From contig JAHEEC010000010.1 of the NCBI GenBank assembly GCA_024640885.1, positions 16,506 through 66,767 of the forward strand: a stretch of 50,262 bases of DNA, read 5' to 3'. This document shows, piece after piece, positions 34,673 to 43,762 of the stretch (its first letter is position 1; every line of letters starts with the position of its first letter). The position numbers and the translations under genes are program-made. The notes beneath the pieces were generated by a model, which was given only the letters and a program-made list of their open reading frames with translations, was not told where the DNA came from and ran no database searches. Origin of the DNA: Bacteroidota bacterium. GTDB taxonomy: Bacteria; Bacteroidota; Bacteroidia; Bacteroidales; GCA-2748055.

Positions 34673-35907
34673 GATTTATCCAATATATCTGTCCAGCCAG
34701 GCACCGGCCGGATTGGAGGTCTGCGGCCGTAGAAAATTTCTTCCAATTTAATGGCAAGTCGGCGGAAAACCAAATTATTTTTGATCCCCCACCTGATAAA
34801 CCGGTGAAATCCGCCGGCAGAGTGACTGTAAGGGCAAACGGTCATGCACCTTCCGCAATCGGTGCCGGTCAGGGTCCAGTAATGGTAACATTTCTCCGAA
34901 TTGATCTGCCACCGTTCAATCCCGTCTACAGTGGTGCGGGCTCCTTCGGGTATGGCTCCTGCAGGGCAGCACCTTGCGCATTTCGTGCAGTGGTGGCAGA
35001 ATTGGATGGTGGTATTGTCGGGCGTGGAGGTGGAATATGAGAGAGGCAGGCTGGTGGTAACCACGGCGATCCTTACCCGAGGCCCAAGGGCGGGCGTCAT
35101 AAGCAATCCCATTCTGCCCGGAACTCCCAGCCCGGCATCTGCTGCCACCAGCGGACAGATTACCTCATAGTTTCCGTCGATGTGTGCAGCGGCCTCATAC
35201 CCGAGCTCCTGGATAAATGCCGCCAGTTTCAGGGCCAGCACACCTGACCGCAGGTACTGTTCGGAGGATTCCATCACAGAGGTGCCTTCGGGTGCGGACT
35301 GCATCATCCGGTGATCCATCTCCACGGTCAGGGCAATGGCATTTTCGTGGATCTTTTCAATGGGTTGGCCCGACCTGGGCCCCCTCCCCTTATGAGAATA
35401 GAGGTGGTATTCCTCCAGGCGGGTAAATCCCACGCTGTGGGCCCCTGATTGCCTGAGCCATTGTGCTATAAATCCCGTGACCTTTTCAGGATCTACCCTT
35501 GCTTTCCCGGGGCTGGGGCCACCGGGTGAACCGGGGCCAGGTTCCGGGCGGTGGTGATGTCCGTCAGATGTGAAGGGGTGGTGAGGTGCATTCAGGATGT
35601 CGATGATCTTAAAATTTGCTTTTGCCGCGGCAAAAGAGCCAGGCTGGTGGTGGCGGGAGTGGGGTGACAATAGTCCCGGGGCCTCCCTTGAACGGTCATC
35701 CGGGTTTCTGAATTCAGGATGCAGGTTGTAATAGGCCTCATAGGCAGGTGTACCCCTGTCAAGCAGGCGCCTGGATAATACCAGGTCGGCTTCATGGATC
35801 CTTCTGGTTGGAGGTACGTATTTGAATGAACCGGCACCTTTTAAGGGAAGAAAAAGGATCATCCCGATTCCTGCGACAATGCAGAGAATAATGAATACCA
35901 GGTCCAT
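34669..35907 (-). CDS. Membrane-anchored reductive-dehalogenase/QueG-like iron-sulfur protein
   Basis: The 412-residue product begins with a hydrophobic anchor (MDLVFIILCIVAGIGMILFL), then a Pro/Gly/His-rich linker (about 107-136, SDGHHHRPEPGPGSPGGPSP). A cobalamin-binding-type domain follows (about 140-300, with AHIDGNYEVICPLVAADAGL and GRMGLLMTPALGPRVR), then two [4Fe-4S] motifs: CxxCxxCxxxCP at Cys304/307/310/314, and Cys340 with CxxCxxxCP at 351/354/358. This layout is shared by RdhA reductive dehalogenases and epoxyqueuosine reductase QueG. The anchor in place of a Tat signal and the lack of adjacent rdhB are atypical. It overlaps the SLC13 permease start by 4 bases. Substrate unknown. 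Confidence 0.82.
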   Translation of the reverse strand: MDLVFIILCIVAGIGMILFLPLKGAGSFKYVPPTRRIHEADLVLSRRLLDRGTPAYEAYYNLHPEFRNPDDRSREAPGLLSPHSRHHQPGSFAAAKANFKIIDILNAPHHPFTSDGHHHRPEPGPGSPGGPSPGKARVDPEKVTGFIAQWLRQSGAHSVGFTRLEEYHLYSHKGRGPRSGQPIEKIHENAIALTVEMDHRMMQSAPEGTSVMESSEQYLRSGVLALKLAAFIQELGYEAAAHIDGNYEVICPLVAADAGLGVPGRMGLLMTPALGPRVRIAVVTTSLPLSYSTSTPDNTTIQFCHHCTKCARCCPAGAIPEGARTTVDGIERWQINSEKCYHYWTLTGTDCGRCMTVCPYSHSAGGFHRFIRWGIKNNLVFRRLAIKLEEIFYGRRPPIRPVPGWTDILDKS

Positions 35908-36046
35908 ATGGAGCGATGAATATACAATAGTAGAAAAAAATCCCCAATTTGAAGAACTGGCTCCCGAGGTGATGGTCTGGAGTCAATGGGGATTATTCTG
36001 GAGAATTGAAACAGACTGAGGATGTGCTCGTAATCAGCAACCGGCG

Positions 36047-36277
36047 TTAATAACACTCCCAATAGGTGGTGGTATTGCCAACGGTCACAGGCAGCTCGTT
36101 CTCTTTTTCGGTCAGTGACTCGCCGCAAACGGGAAGCGGGGTTCCTTCGGTGACATTTCCATTGCCATCATCGGTGATCAGTTTGCAGTTTCCGCACTCA
36201 TCAAGCAGATCGCATGATGGCACAATGCTTAACGGGAAAATAATAAGCAACGCAAGGAGTATATTTCTTTTTTTCAT
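36047..36277 (-). CDS. Small Cys-rich lipoprotein
   Basis: With the start at 36277 the product is 76 residues. It has a lysine-rich n-region and hydrophobic signal (MKKRNILLALLIIFPLSIVP) ending PSC with Cys22 as the lipidated residue, then a short mature chain with four further Cys (ECGNC, VCGES, final WECY) that may pair or bind metal. A longer start at 36364 is rejected because a full promoter lies between it and 36277. I do not recognise the family. It lies alone, divergent from the AsmA-like gene. Confidence 0.75.
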   Translation of the reverse strand: MKKRNILLALLIIFPLSIVPSCDLLDECGNCKLITDDGNGNVTEGTPLPVCGESLTEKENELPVTVGNTTTYWECY

Positions 36278-36297
36278 GAGGTTATCCACTTTTTTTG

Positions 36298-36328
36298 CAA
36301 AAGTAATACAACCCAAATGGATTATCAA
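36298..36328 (-). promoter_or_regulatory. Promoter of the small Cys-rich lipoprotein gene
   Basis: On the minus strand TTG (complement of 36326-36328) precedes a perfect -7 TACTTTTG (complement of 36298-36305) with a 20-base spacer. Transcription would start near 36291, about 14 bases before the ATG at 36277, which fixes the shorter start. Confidence 0.65.
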
Positions 36329-36458
36329 TAGGTGTATACGAGCCTTCTCAATAAAAGGTTCCAACCGGTGCTGTTACTTTTAACATTCATTTTATGGGGT
36401 ATCCACAGGGTGGATTGGGGGCTTATTGTTAAATTCGAAGGAAAGTTATCTTGAGGAG

Positions 36459-39400
36459 ATGTCCCGTCGAAAACGCAACCTGTTCAGACTTGCAGGAAGG
36501 ATCATCCTGGGCTTTGTGGCCCTGATCCTGCTCATCTCCCTTGCTTTTTACCTGGGACGCAGCTGGATCATGGGCCGGGCGGTGACCTATCTAAACAAGC
36601 AGCAACCGGGGGAGGTACAGATGGGCCGGATGAACCTGATCCCTTTCATGAATTTCCCCAATGTTTCGCTGCAACTGCGCAATGTAAGCTATTACGAAAA
36701 AAAGGTATACCCGGATTCACTGCTCCAGGAGCCTATTTTGTCCCTGAGGGAGGTTTTTGTGACCCTGGATGTGGTCGACCTGATCAAAGGGGAATTCCAG
36801 GTCTCCAGGGCAAGCATGCAGGATGGGTTCGTCCGCCTGGAGGTATATGAAGATTCAGTTACGAACCTTGAATATGCACTTGGAATCAGATTCGGCAGCG
36901 GGACTGAAACGGACACCACCAACGAAATGACCACCCTGAGTGTGAACCTGGAGAGGATGAATCTTTCAAATATCCAGGTGATCTTGCGCGACAGGACGAA
37001 GGACGATGATCTGAACCTGACGGTCAACCGGCTGGAGTCCAACTTCAGTTATCTCTCCGACCATATGCAGGCAGGCATTAAACTAGATTTGGATATAAAC
37101 AAACTTAAGTACCTGACATACAAGTCGGAAACAAAACGAAACATTTACTTTGAAAGTGATATTATAGCAGATCCCCTCTTGAAGAAGATCGAAGTGGAGC
37201 CCAGTTCATTGAAGATATCCGGACTTGAACTGGAAACCTGGGGCAATTACAGCTACAGCGGTCAACCCCATGTGGATTTTGCCTTCAGGGCAAGAAACGA
37301 GGGACTTGAGGTATTGAATTACCTGTTTCGCGGGGTGTTGGACCTGGATGAGATTGAGCAGATCGGCTCTGGAAGCATCACCTTGAGTGGAAATGTCAGT
37401 GGTTTCCTGGGCGACCAGCTTCCTGTGATCCGGTTGAACGGAACGGCTGATCGCATTGGATTCAGGATAAAATCAATCGGTAAGGATGTGACCGATATCT
37501 CATTCAAGGTATATGGCACAAATGGAAGGAAACTGGACTACAGCGAAGGTTTATTGCTGGTGGAAGGATTTACTGCTACATTTCCTGAAGGAACTTTAAA
37601 TGGCAGTATGTTAGTGAAAAATATGAATATACCTGAAGTAAAAATTGAGCTATCCGGTGACGTGAACCTGGCAGGGCTTGAACGGATGATCAAGACAGAG
37701 TCGTTCAGCGAATTGGAAGGTATCATGTCCCTGGAGGGTAGTTTAGAAGGAGTGGTCAATAGAAATTCAGGAGAATTCCTGAATGATGCGGGATCTGTAC
37801 GGGCGGAACTGTATGATGTGGGTTTTGTCGTGCGGAGGGACAGCGGGAAGTTTGACCGGATCAGGCAGTTGAACGGTGCATTGTTTTTGGAGGGAAACCT
37901 CGTGGGGGCCAGGAATCTTTCCTTTGATTTAAATGGTGACCGCTTCCTGATGCAGGCCAGCACAGAAAACCTGTTGCTCTATTTACTGGGGTATGACCGG
38001 GACGTAATCGGTGAAATCACAATGGACTCGGAATTGCTCCATCCTGCCACCCTGCTTGGAGATACTGTGCTGGCTTCAGAGCTGGGCAATGAGTGGAAGG
38101 GACTTCATTTCGGTGCTGGGATCATGATCGCAGCCCGGGAGCTGGATGCTTTTCTGGAGGAGGATTCCATTCCCAGGATGAATTTCACGCTGGATAGTTT
38201 TGGAATTGAAATGCCCCTCTACCCAGCGGTTTCAAATTTAAATGTATCCCTTACACTTGATCCGGATTCATTGATGATCCACTACCTTCAGGGGACCGTT
38301 GGGGAGACCCGGGTCAACCTGGCAGGAACCGTTGAGAATTACGCGGCACTTTCCCGGCATGATTCCACGGGAATGATCGGAGCCTCATTCCGCATCTCAT
38401 CCGACTCGCTGAGGGCAGAGGATCTCCTTGCGCTGAACACAGGGATCATGCTTCCGGAACCTTACCTGAAGGAATACCTGAAAGATTTTCATATGGATGG
38501 GTCAGTGGAATTACCTGTGGCCGGGCTGATGTATGATACTGCGGTGTTGGATTTTGGAATACGGATTGAGGATCTGGGGTGGAGTTTAAAATATTATCCT
38601 TTCCCTTTTAAGGATTTCAGGCTCAGGGCCAGCAGGCATGGGAACCGGTTGATCATCGATAATTTCCAGGGCACGGTTGGTGAGAATAACCTGAAAATGA
38701 CAGCTACACTCAATAATTTCACGGATTCGCTCATTGGAAACATGAGTGGAAACATGTGGGTGGCATCGGACCTGATTGATTTAAATGAATTGATGAATTA
38801 CACGCTGCCCGGGACCGTTTTGGACACATCGGGATTGGATTCCTCGGAGGTTCAGGAGCCCATCAGGCTGGATGAAATCGATTATCCTGATTTTGAGCTC
38901 ACCATGGATATCGGTGAATTGCGATATGAGCAGTACAAGATTTTCGGATTAAGTGGAAGCGTCCGGTCTTCCACCAACAGGATTTTATACCTGGATCGGT
39001 TTGGCATCAAAACCGAGAGCGGTGGTAAAATGGAATTCAGCGGGCAGTTCAATGTATCCAATCCCCGGTATTACACCTTTAGCTCCGAGGTGAACCTGGA
39101 AGGGGTGGACATTACTGATCTGGATTTCGAAATGCAATCGGGGGATGAAATTTATACCCTGAAGGAGAACTTCAGGGGTGTAATCAGTGCAAAAGGGCTG
39201 GTTGAGATCTCCCTTAAACCCGATCTTACATTTGATATCCCGGCCTCAACATCCGTGTTTAATGTGAGTGTGGCCAATGGTGCACTCATCAATTTCACCC
39301 CCCTGCGGGCTGCTGCAAAATACCTGGACAACAAGGACCTGAACCATGTGAAGTTTAACACCCTTCAAACACCCTATAGTTTTACACTGGTGGATTCAAG

Positions 39401-39674
39401 GATCATTATTCCACTGATGAACGTGGAATCATCGGTTGGACAGATGTTTATTGAGGGTGAACAGGGCCTGGATGGAAGTTACCTTTACCTGTTGCGCCTC
39501 CCCACCAAGCTGGTAAAAGGGGCTGCAAGGAGCGTGCTCGGCAATACCGGTCAGGGCCAGGAGGAGGACCAGATCCAGGAGATGAAAAGTGGGAATTTCA
39601 TGAACCTCACCGTATGGGGCGAAGGGGACGAATCTGAGGTTAAGATTGGCAATAGACGGGATAAGTATAAGTGA
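36459..39674 (+). CDS. AsmA-like envelope protein
   Basis: The 1071-residue product has a basic N-terminus and one membrane helix (about 12-34, AGRIILGFVALILLISLAFY). A very long beta-rich periplasmic region follows with repeated LRNVSYYE, FQGTVGENNLKMTATLNN and AsmA-type endings (FNTLQTPYSFTLVDSRIIIP, MNVESSVGQMFIEGEQGLDGSY). AsmA/YhdP/TamB-type proteins form hydrophobic-groove bridges for lipid transport to the outer membrane, so a lipid-transfer role is the family expectation. The ATG at 36459 was chosen over an in-frame TTG at 36426. The stop shares one base with the start of the SNF2 gene. Confidence 0.85.
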   Translation: MSRRKRNLFRLAGRIILGFVALILLISLAFYLGRSWIMGRAVTYLNKQQPGEVQMGRMNLIPFMNFPNVSLQLRNVSYYEKKVYPDSLLQEPILSLREVFVTLDVVDLIKGEFQVSRASMQDGFVRLEVYEDSVTNLEYALGIRFGSGTETDTTNEMTTLSVNLERMNLSNIQVILRDRTKDDDLNLTVNRLESNFSYLSDHMQAGIKLDLDINKLKYLTYKSETKRNIYFESDIIADPLLKKIEVEPSSLKISGLELETWGNYSYSGQPHVDFAFRARNEGLEVLNYLFRGVLDLDEIEQIGSGSITLSGNVSGFLGDQLPVIRLNGTADRIGFRIKSIGKDVTDISFKVYGTNGRKLDYSEGLLLVEGFTATFPEGTLNGSMLVKNMNIPEVKIELSGDVNLAGLERMIKTESFSELEGIMSLEGSLEGVVNRNSGEFLNDAGSVRAELYDVGFVVRRDSGKFDRIRQLNGALFLEGNLVGARNLSFDLNGDRFLMQASTENLLLYLLGYDRDVIGEITMDSELLHPATLLGDTVLASELGNEWKGLHFGAGIMIAARELDAFLEEDSIPRMNFTLDSFGIEMPLYPAVSNLNVSLTLDPDSLMIHYLQGTVGETRVNLAGTVENYAALSRHDSTGMIGASFRISSDSLRAEDLLALNTGIMLPEPYLKEYLKDFHMDGSVELPVAGLMYDTAVLDFGIRIEDLGWSLKYYPFPFKDFRLRASRHGNRLIIDNFQGTVGENNLKMTATLNNFTDSLIGNMSGNMWVASDLIDLNELMNYTLPGTVLDTSGLDSSEVQEPIRLDEIDYPDFELTMDIGELRYEQYKIFGLSGSVRSSTNRILYLDRFGIKTESGGKMEFSGQFNVSNPRYYTFSSEVNLEGVDITDLDFEMQSGDEIYTLKENFRGVISAKGLVEISLKPDLTFDIPASTSVFNVSVANGALINFTPLRAAAKYLDNKDLNHVKFNTLQTPYSFTLVDSRIIIPLMNVESSVGQMFIEGEQGLDGSYLYLLRLPTKLVKGAARSVLGNTGQGQEEDQIQEMKSGNFMNLTVWGEGDESEVKIGNRRDKYK

Positions 39675-42634
39675 TGAGGGAAGTGCGTTTTGCCCTGGGT
39701 TATATGCCCCACCGGTTATGGGGAAATATTCTGCAGGCACAGTTTCTGGAGAAGCAACCGGAGAAGGAGTTCTTTTTTCCGGTGGAGTTTATCCAGAATG
39801 ATGAGAATACCTTGGCCTTTCAACGGTTAACTCCCATGCAGAGGGAGGTTGTCCGGCTCCTGGATTCTTACAGTGACAGGAACCTTCACAAGCTGTTTTC
39901 CAAAAAGAGAACGGTGAAAGAGTTTCAGGATCACATCGACAGGACCGCCATAGGTCAACTCATCAGGCCCCACATTGAAAAATACCTTCACAAAGCCCTC
40001 CTGATCGCGCTTGAAAACAGGATCCCGGTATTCATCAAGGACAAAAGCAACAGAAATGTTTTTCCTGAAGATTTCCTTCGAATTGAGAAGACCCCGGCTG
40101 ATCCCCTGTTCAGTTTTCGCTATGGGCATTCACTGATCTATTCATTGACCCTGATGCAGGGGGAGAAAAGATTGAACCTGAAGGAAGGTTTTGTGGAGAT
40201 CATCACCAATGATCCATGCACCATGATCCTGGGAAATTCGCTGTACTTCCTCAACGAAATAGACGGAAAGAAAATCACACCCTTCCTGGAGAAGGACAAT
40301 GTGGTGATCCCACGGGAGATGGAGCAGAAGTATTTCTCCACTTTTGTGAGGAAATCCCTGCGGGAATTCAGGACCGTTACCGAAGGATTCACTGTAACCG
40401 AGCTGCAACCTCTGCTTGAAGCAGAGCTGGTACTGGAGGTGGGCATCAAGAATCTGCCGCTCTGGATCCTTTCCTTCCGTTACAACAACCAGGTCATCTA
40501 TCCCGACAGCAGGATGAAGTGTTTTGTGAATTATACCGGGAGAGGGGAGTCCCATGGTTTCGAAAAGTTTGCAAGGGATTATGCGTGGGAAGCGCAGGTG
40601 GTGGAGGTATTGGGTGAGCTTGGTTTAAGTTCCCGTGATCGCAGGAACTTCACACTGGCAAGGAATTTCTACGACGGGGATGAACCTGATCTTTATTCGG
40701 CCATAAACTTTATGAACGGGGCCGGACCGGAACTGGAGAGGTCGGGGATCTCCGTCAGGCACAGGTTACAAGGAAACTATTTTCTGGGAACCATAGATCT
40801 TGAGTTGGAATCACGGGAAAAGGAGGACTGGTTTGACCTCCACGCGGTGGTCAGGTTCGGCGAACATGCCATTCCGTTTCCCATGCTGGGTAACCATATC
40901 CTGCAGGGAAACAGGGAATATCAATTACCGGATGGTTCCATCGCGGTCCTGCCCGGGGAGTGGTTTGTACGCTACAGATCCATGTTCGAGTTTGGAAGGG
41001 TGAAAGGAGAGCGGATCCTGATCCATAAACAACATTTTTCCCTTGTGGAGGGCCCCTTAAGTGAGATGCACAGCGAAACACTTGCCCGCTTACAGAAGCT
41101 TAACAGGGTGGAGCTGTTACCGCATTCCATCCTGCCGGCGGGATTGAATGCATCACTGCGGAGTTATCAGGAGGAGGGATACAAATGGCTCTGTTTTCTT
41201 CAACAGAATGGATTCGGGGGATGCCTGGCCGATGATATGGGGCTGGGAAAAACCCTTCAGGCCATCGCTGTACTGGTAAGGTCCAGGGAGGAAGGCCCCA
41301 GGCCCGCTGAAGCACTGCAGCCCTCTCCCCACCAGGCTGAATTGGCCGCAGGAGAGAAAGATCCACAACTCTCCTTCTTTCCTGAAAAGGAGCGCAAAAA
41401 AACCTCCATGATCGTGGTCCCGGCCTCCCTGTTGCATAACTGGAACAATGAATTCCGCCGTTTTGCCCCCGGAATGAAGGTCTATTCCCATATCGGGTTG
41501 CAGCGCAACAGGGCGCTTACCAACTTTTCTTACTATGATGTGGTGCTCTCCACCTATCACACCGTACGGCAGGATATTGAAAAGCTCTCCATGTTCCCGT
41601 TCCATTACATTATCCTTGATGAGAGCCAGATGATCAAGAATCCCTCATCAAAATTATACCAGGCCGTCATTGAACTTCGTGCAGAACACAGGATGGTACT
41701 CACCGGTACCCCCATTGAGAATTCCCTCACGGACCTGTGGTCCCAGATCAATTTTGTAAATCCCGGTTTGCTGGGCACCCTCAGCTTTTTCAAAAGAAGT
41801 TTTGTGCAACCCATCGAAAAGAAAAAGGATGAGGTCCGCGAAGAGAAACTGAAAGAATTAATCAATCCGTTTATCCTCAGGCGAACCAAGCAGGAGGTAG
41901 CCACAGAATTGCCTGCGGTCTATGAACAGATCCGCTTCTGCAACATGACCGAGGCACAACGGAGACTCTATGAAGAGGAGAAATCGCTGGCCAGGAATTC
42001 AATCCTGGAAAACCTTGAGGCAGAAGGATTGGAGAAGTCCTCCATGATCGTACTAAAGGCCCTGACCCGGCTCAGGCAAATTGCCAACCACCCGGCCATG
42101 TTGGAAGATATGGGGGGTATCGGGTCGGGGAAGTTTACGGAGGTCTACAGGGATATTGAAAGTGTCATCTCGGAAGGTCACAAGGTGTTGATCTTCTCCT
42201 CATTTGTGAAACACCTTAACCTGTTCAGGTCCAGGCTGGAGGAGGATGGAATAAAATTTGCCTACCTCACCGGTTCCCAGAACCAGATTCAGAGGGAAAC
42301 CGCAGTCAAGGATTTTCAATCCAAAAAAAAGTGTCCCATCTTCCTGATCTCTCTCAAGGCAGGTGGTATCGGGCTGAATCTCACGGCAGCAGATTATGTC
42401 TTTATCCTGGATCCCTGGTGGAATCCGGCGGCAGAATTACAGGCCCTGAACCGGGCCCACCGAATTGGCCGGCAAAATAATGTGTTTGTCTACCGGTTTA
42501 TCTCCACAGATACGATCGAAGAGAAGATACAAAGGCTCCAGGAACGAAAACGTGAACTTGCAGATACCTTCATCGCGTCCAATAACCCGCTGAGGGATAT
42601 TTCGGAGAAAGAGTTGCTGGAACTATTCAGTTAA
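39674..42634 (+). CDS. SNF2-family DNA translocase (Swi2/Snf2 ATPase)
   Basis: The 986-residue product has a large N-terminal region of about 480 residues that I do not recognise, then a complete SNF2 motor: motif I DDMGLGKT at 520-527, DESQ at 649-652 (motif II), VLTGTPIENSLTDLWSQINF, KALTRLRQIANHP, and the helicase C-terminal lobe with LKAGGIGLNLTAADYVFILDPWWNPA and RAHRIGRQN. A low-complexity insertion (about 540-575) follows motif I. Bacterial SNF2 proteins such as RapA remodel protein-DNA or polymerase complexes. GTG at 39671 is an alternative start one codon earlier. The one-base overlap with the AsmA-like gene suggests coupling. Confidence 0.93.
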   Translation: MREVRFALGYMPHRLWGNILQAQFLEKQPEKEFFFPVEFIQNDENTLAFQRLTPMQREVVRLLDSYSDRNLHKLFSKKRTVKEFQDHIDRTAIGQLIRPHIEKYLHKALLIALENRIPVFIKDKSNRNVFPEDFLRIEKTPADPLFSFRYGHSLIYSLTLMQGEKRLNLKEGFVEIITNDPCTMILGNSLYFLNEIDGKKITPFLEKDNVVIPREMEQKYFSTFVRKSLREFRTVTEGFTVTELQPLLEAELVLEVGIKNLPLWILSFRYNNQVIYPDSRMKCFVNYTGRGESHGFEKFARDYAWEAQVVEVLGELGLSSRDRRNFTLARNFYDGDEPDLYSAINFMNGAGPELERSGISVRHRLQGNYFLGTIDLELESREKEDWFDLHAVVRFGEHAIPFPMLGNHILQGNREYQLPDGSIAVLPGEWFVRYRSMFEFGRVKGERILIHKQHFSLVEGPLSEMHSETLARLQKLNRVELLPHSILPAGLNASLRSYQEEGYKWLCFLQQNGFGGCLADDMGLGKTLQAIAVLVRSREEGPRPAEALQPSPHQAELAAGEKDPQLSFFPEKERKKTSMIVVPASLLHNWNNEFRRFAPGMKVYSHIGLQRNRALTNFSYYDVVLSTYHTVRQDIEKLSMFPFHYIILDESQMIKNPSSKLYQAVIELRAEHRMVLTGTPIENSLTDLWSQINFVNPGLLGTLSFFKRSFVQPIEKKKDEVREEKLKELINPFILRRTKQEVATELPAVYEQIRFCNMTEAQRRLYEEEKSLARNSILENLEAEGLEKSSMIVLKALTRLRQIANHPAMLEDMGGIGSGKFTEVYRDIESVISEGHKVLIFSSFVKHLNLFRSRLEEDGIKFAYLTGSQNQIQRETAVKDFQSKKKCPIFLISLKAGGIGLNLTAADYVFILDPWWNPAAELQALNRAHRIGRQNNVFVYRFISTDTIEEKIQRLQERKRELADTFIASNNPLRDISEKELLELFS

Positions 42635-43203
42635 AACCGGAGGCTGATGGTGGCAAGTGCACCCCCGGCCAGGGGTGCGATGCCCACGTTCCAGGAGGAA
42701 GAGGGGGAGCTTTCCTGGTTAGTTGCCCCTTCGGCCCTGGCAAAAGCATAGGTGGTCATGGCGATGATGCTTGCCGTACCGAGGATCCCGCTGGCGATGG
42801 TGAGCGGAAGGTTGGCACCCCAGTCGGTGGTAAATCCATACATGGCCAGGCTGGTGGGTACGATTGACAATGCATAGAGTGTCCAGCCCAGCTTGGCCCT
42901 GGGATTTGCCAGCTCATGGGAGATGTCAACGGATCTTCCCCCGGCAAATATCAGGGGGGGAGCAGCCAGGATCATCACCGAGGCGGGGATCCCGGCATAT
43001 TTGGCGTTCCATTCATTGACCACAGCCGAGATAAACATGAGCCCCAGCACTGAAGGGGCTGTAATGTACCCGATGGTCACAGCTTCATCGGCCCATCCCG
43101 TGGAGAGGGACATTTTAGGAAGCGTATCCTGCACTGCCGGCAGTTGGGCCTTCAATGGGATGCTTATTAACAGGCAAAAGCTCAGGGCCAGGGTGATCTT
43201 CAT
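42631..43203 (-). CDS. Hypothetical exported or integral membrane protein
   Basis: The 190-residue product starts with a signal-like segment (MKITLALSFCLLISIPLKAQ). Four hydrophobic segments follow at about 42-63, 72-89, 105-124 and 134-155, and the chain ends in SLRF. I do not recognise the family. The weakly hydrophobic, Gly/Ala/Ser-rich segments fit either a small inner-membrane protein or an outer-membrane protein with poorly separated strands; the terminal Phe favours the latter slightly. The 3' end overlaps the SNF2 gene by 4 bases, convergently. Confidence 0.6.
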   Translation of the reverse strand: MKITLALSFCLLISIPLKAQLPAVQDTLPKMSLSTGWADEAVTIGYITAPSVLGLMFISAVVNEWNAKYAGIPASVMILAAPPLIFAGGRSVDISHELANPRAKLGWTLYALSIVPTSLAMYGFTTDWGANLPLTIASGILGTASIIAMTTYAFARAEGATNQESSPSSSWNVGIAPLAGGALATISLRF

Positions 43204-43301
43204 AAGCAGCTCTATTTAATTACAAGTTAAATATTTTCCCCGAAATTATTTTTTGGATCGGTGGAAGTTGGTGTTGGGGATACCTTTTCTACCTTTATTC
43301 A

Positions 43302-43703
43302 ATGCAAAAGTGCCTGCAGAGAGAGTTGGTTTATAAGACCAGCCGGTCGTCCGGACCGGGGGGACAGCATGTGAACAAAACCGAGTCACGGGTCGAACTG
43401 AGCTGGAACCTTCAGGCAACGGAGTGCATGAACGAAAATCAGAAGCAACTGGTCAAACAGAGGCTTGCCTCCAGGTTAACGGACCATGGCACACTGATCC
43501 TTACCAGTGAAAAATTCAGATCTCAATTCAGGAACCGGGTGGATGTGACCGAACGTTTTTTTGAACTCATTGCAGCTTCGCTGGTGCCTCCCAGGAAGAG
43601 ACATCCCACAAGGCCCACCCGTACCAGCATCGAAAAAAGGATCCAGGGTAAAAAGATCCGGGGGGAGCTGAAACGTTCCAGGAGGCAAAAACCGGAGCAG
43701 TGA
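43302..43703 (+). CDS. arfB: Ribosome-rescue peptidyl-tRNA hydrolase ArfB
   Basis: The 133-residue product has the release-factor catalytic motif GGQ at 20-22 in SSGPGGQHVNKTESRVEL. After a short linker comes the basic C-terminal tail (RHPTRPTRTSIEKRIQGKKI) that enters the empty mRNA channel of a stalled ribosome. Size and layout match ArfB/YaeJ rather than full-length release factors. It frees nascent chains from ribosomes on broken messages. A weak promoter candidate (GTTG, 19 bases, TACCTTTA) lies just upstream. Confidence 0.93.
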   Translation: MQKCLQRELVYKTSRSSGPGGQHVNKTESRVELSWNLQATECMNENQKQLVKQRLASRLTDHGTLILTSEKFRSQFRNRVDVTERFFELIAASLVPPRKRHPTRPTRTSIEKRIQGKKIRGELKRSRRQKPEQ

Positions 43704-43762
43704 GCCAGTACCGGCCACATTCCATGTCAAATAACTATGGTGAACCCTAACTGCACTTTAAA

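Noticed and set aside
35822-36019. 65-residue plus-strand ORF opposite the start of the reductive-dehalogenase-like gene
   Set aside because: Its first half is antisense to that gene, and it shows no recognisable motif or promoter.
36278-36364. Longer start of the small lipoprotein
   Set aside because: A complete promoter lies within this stretch, so it is not transcribed as coding sequence for this gene.
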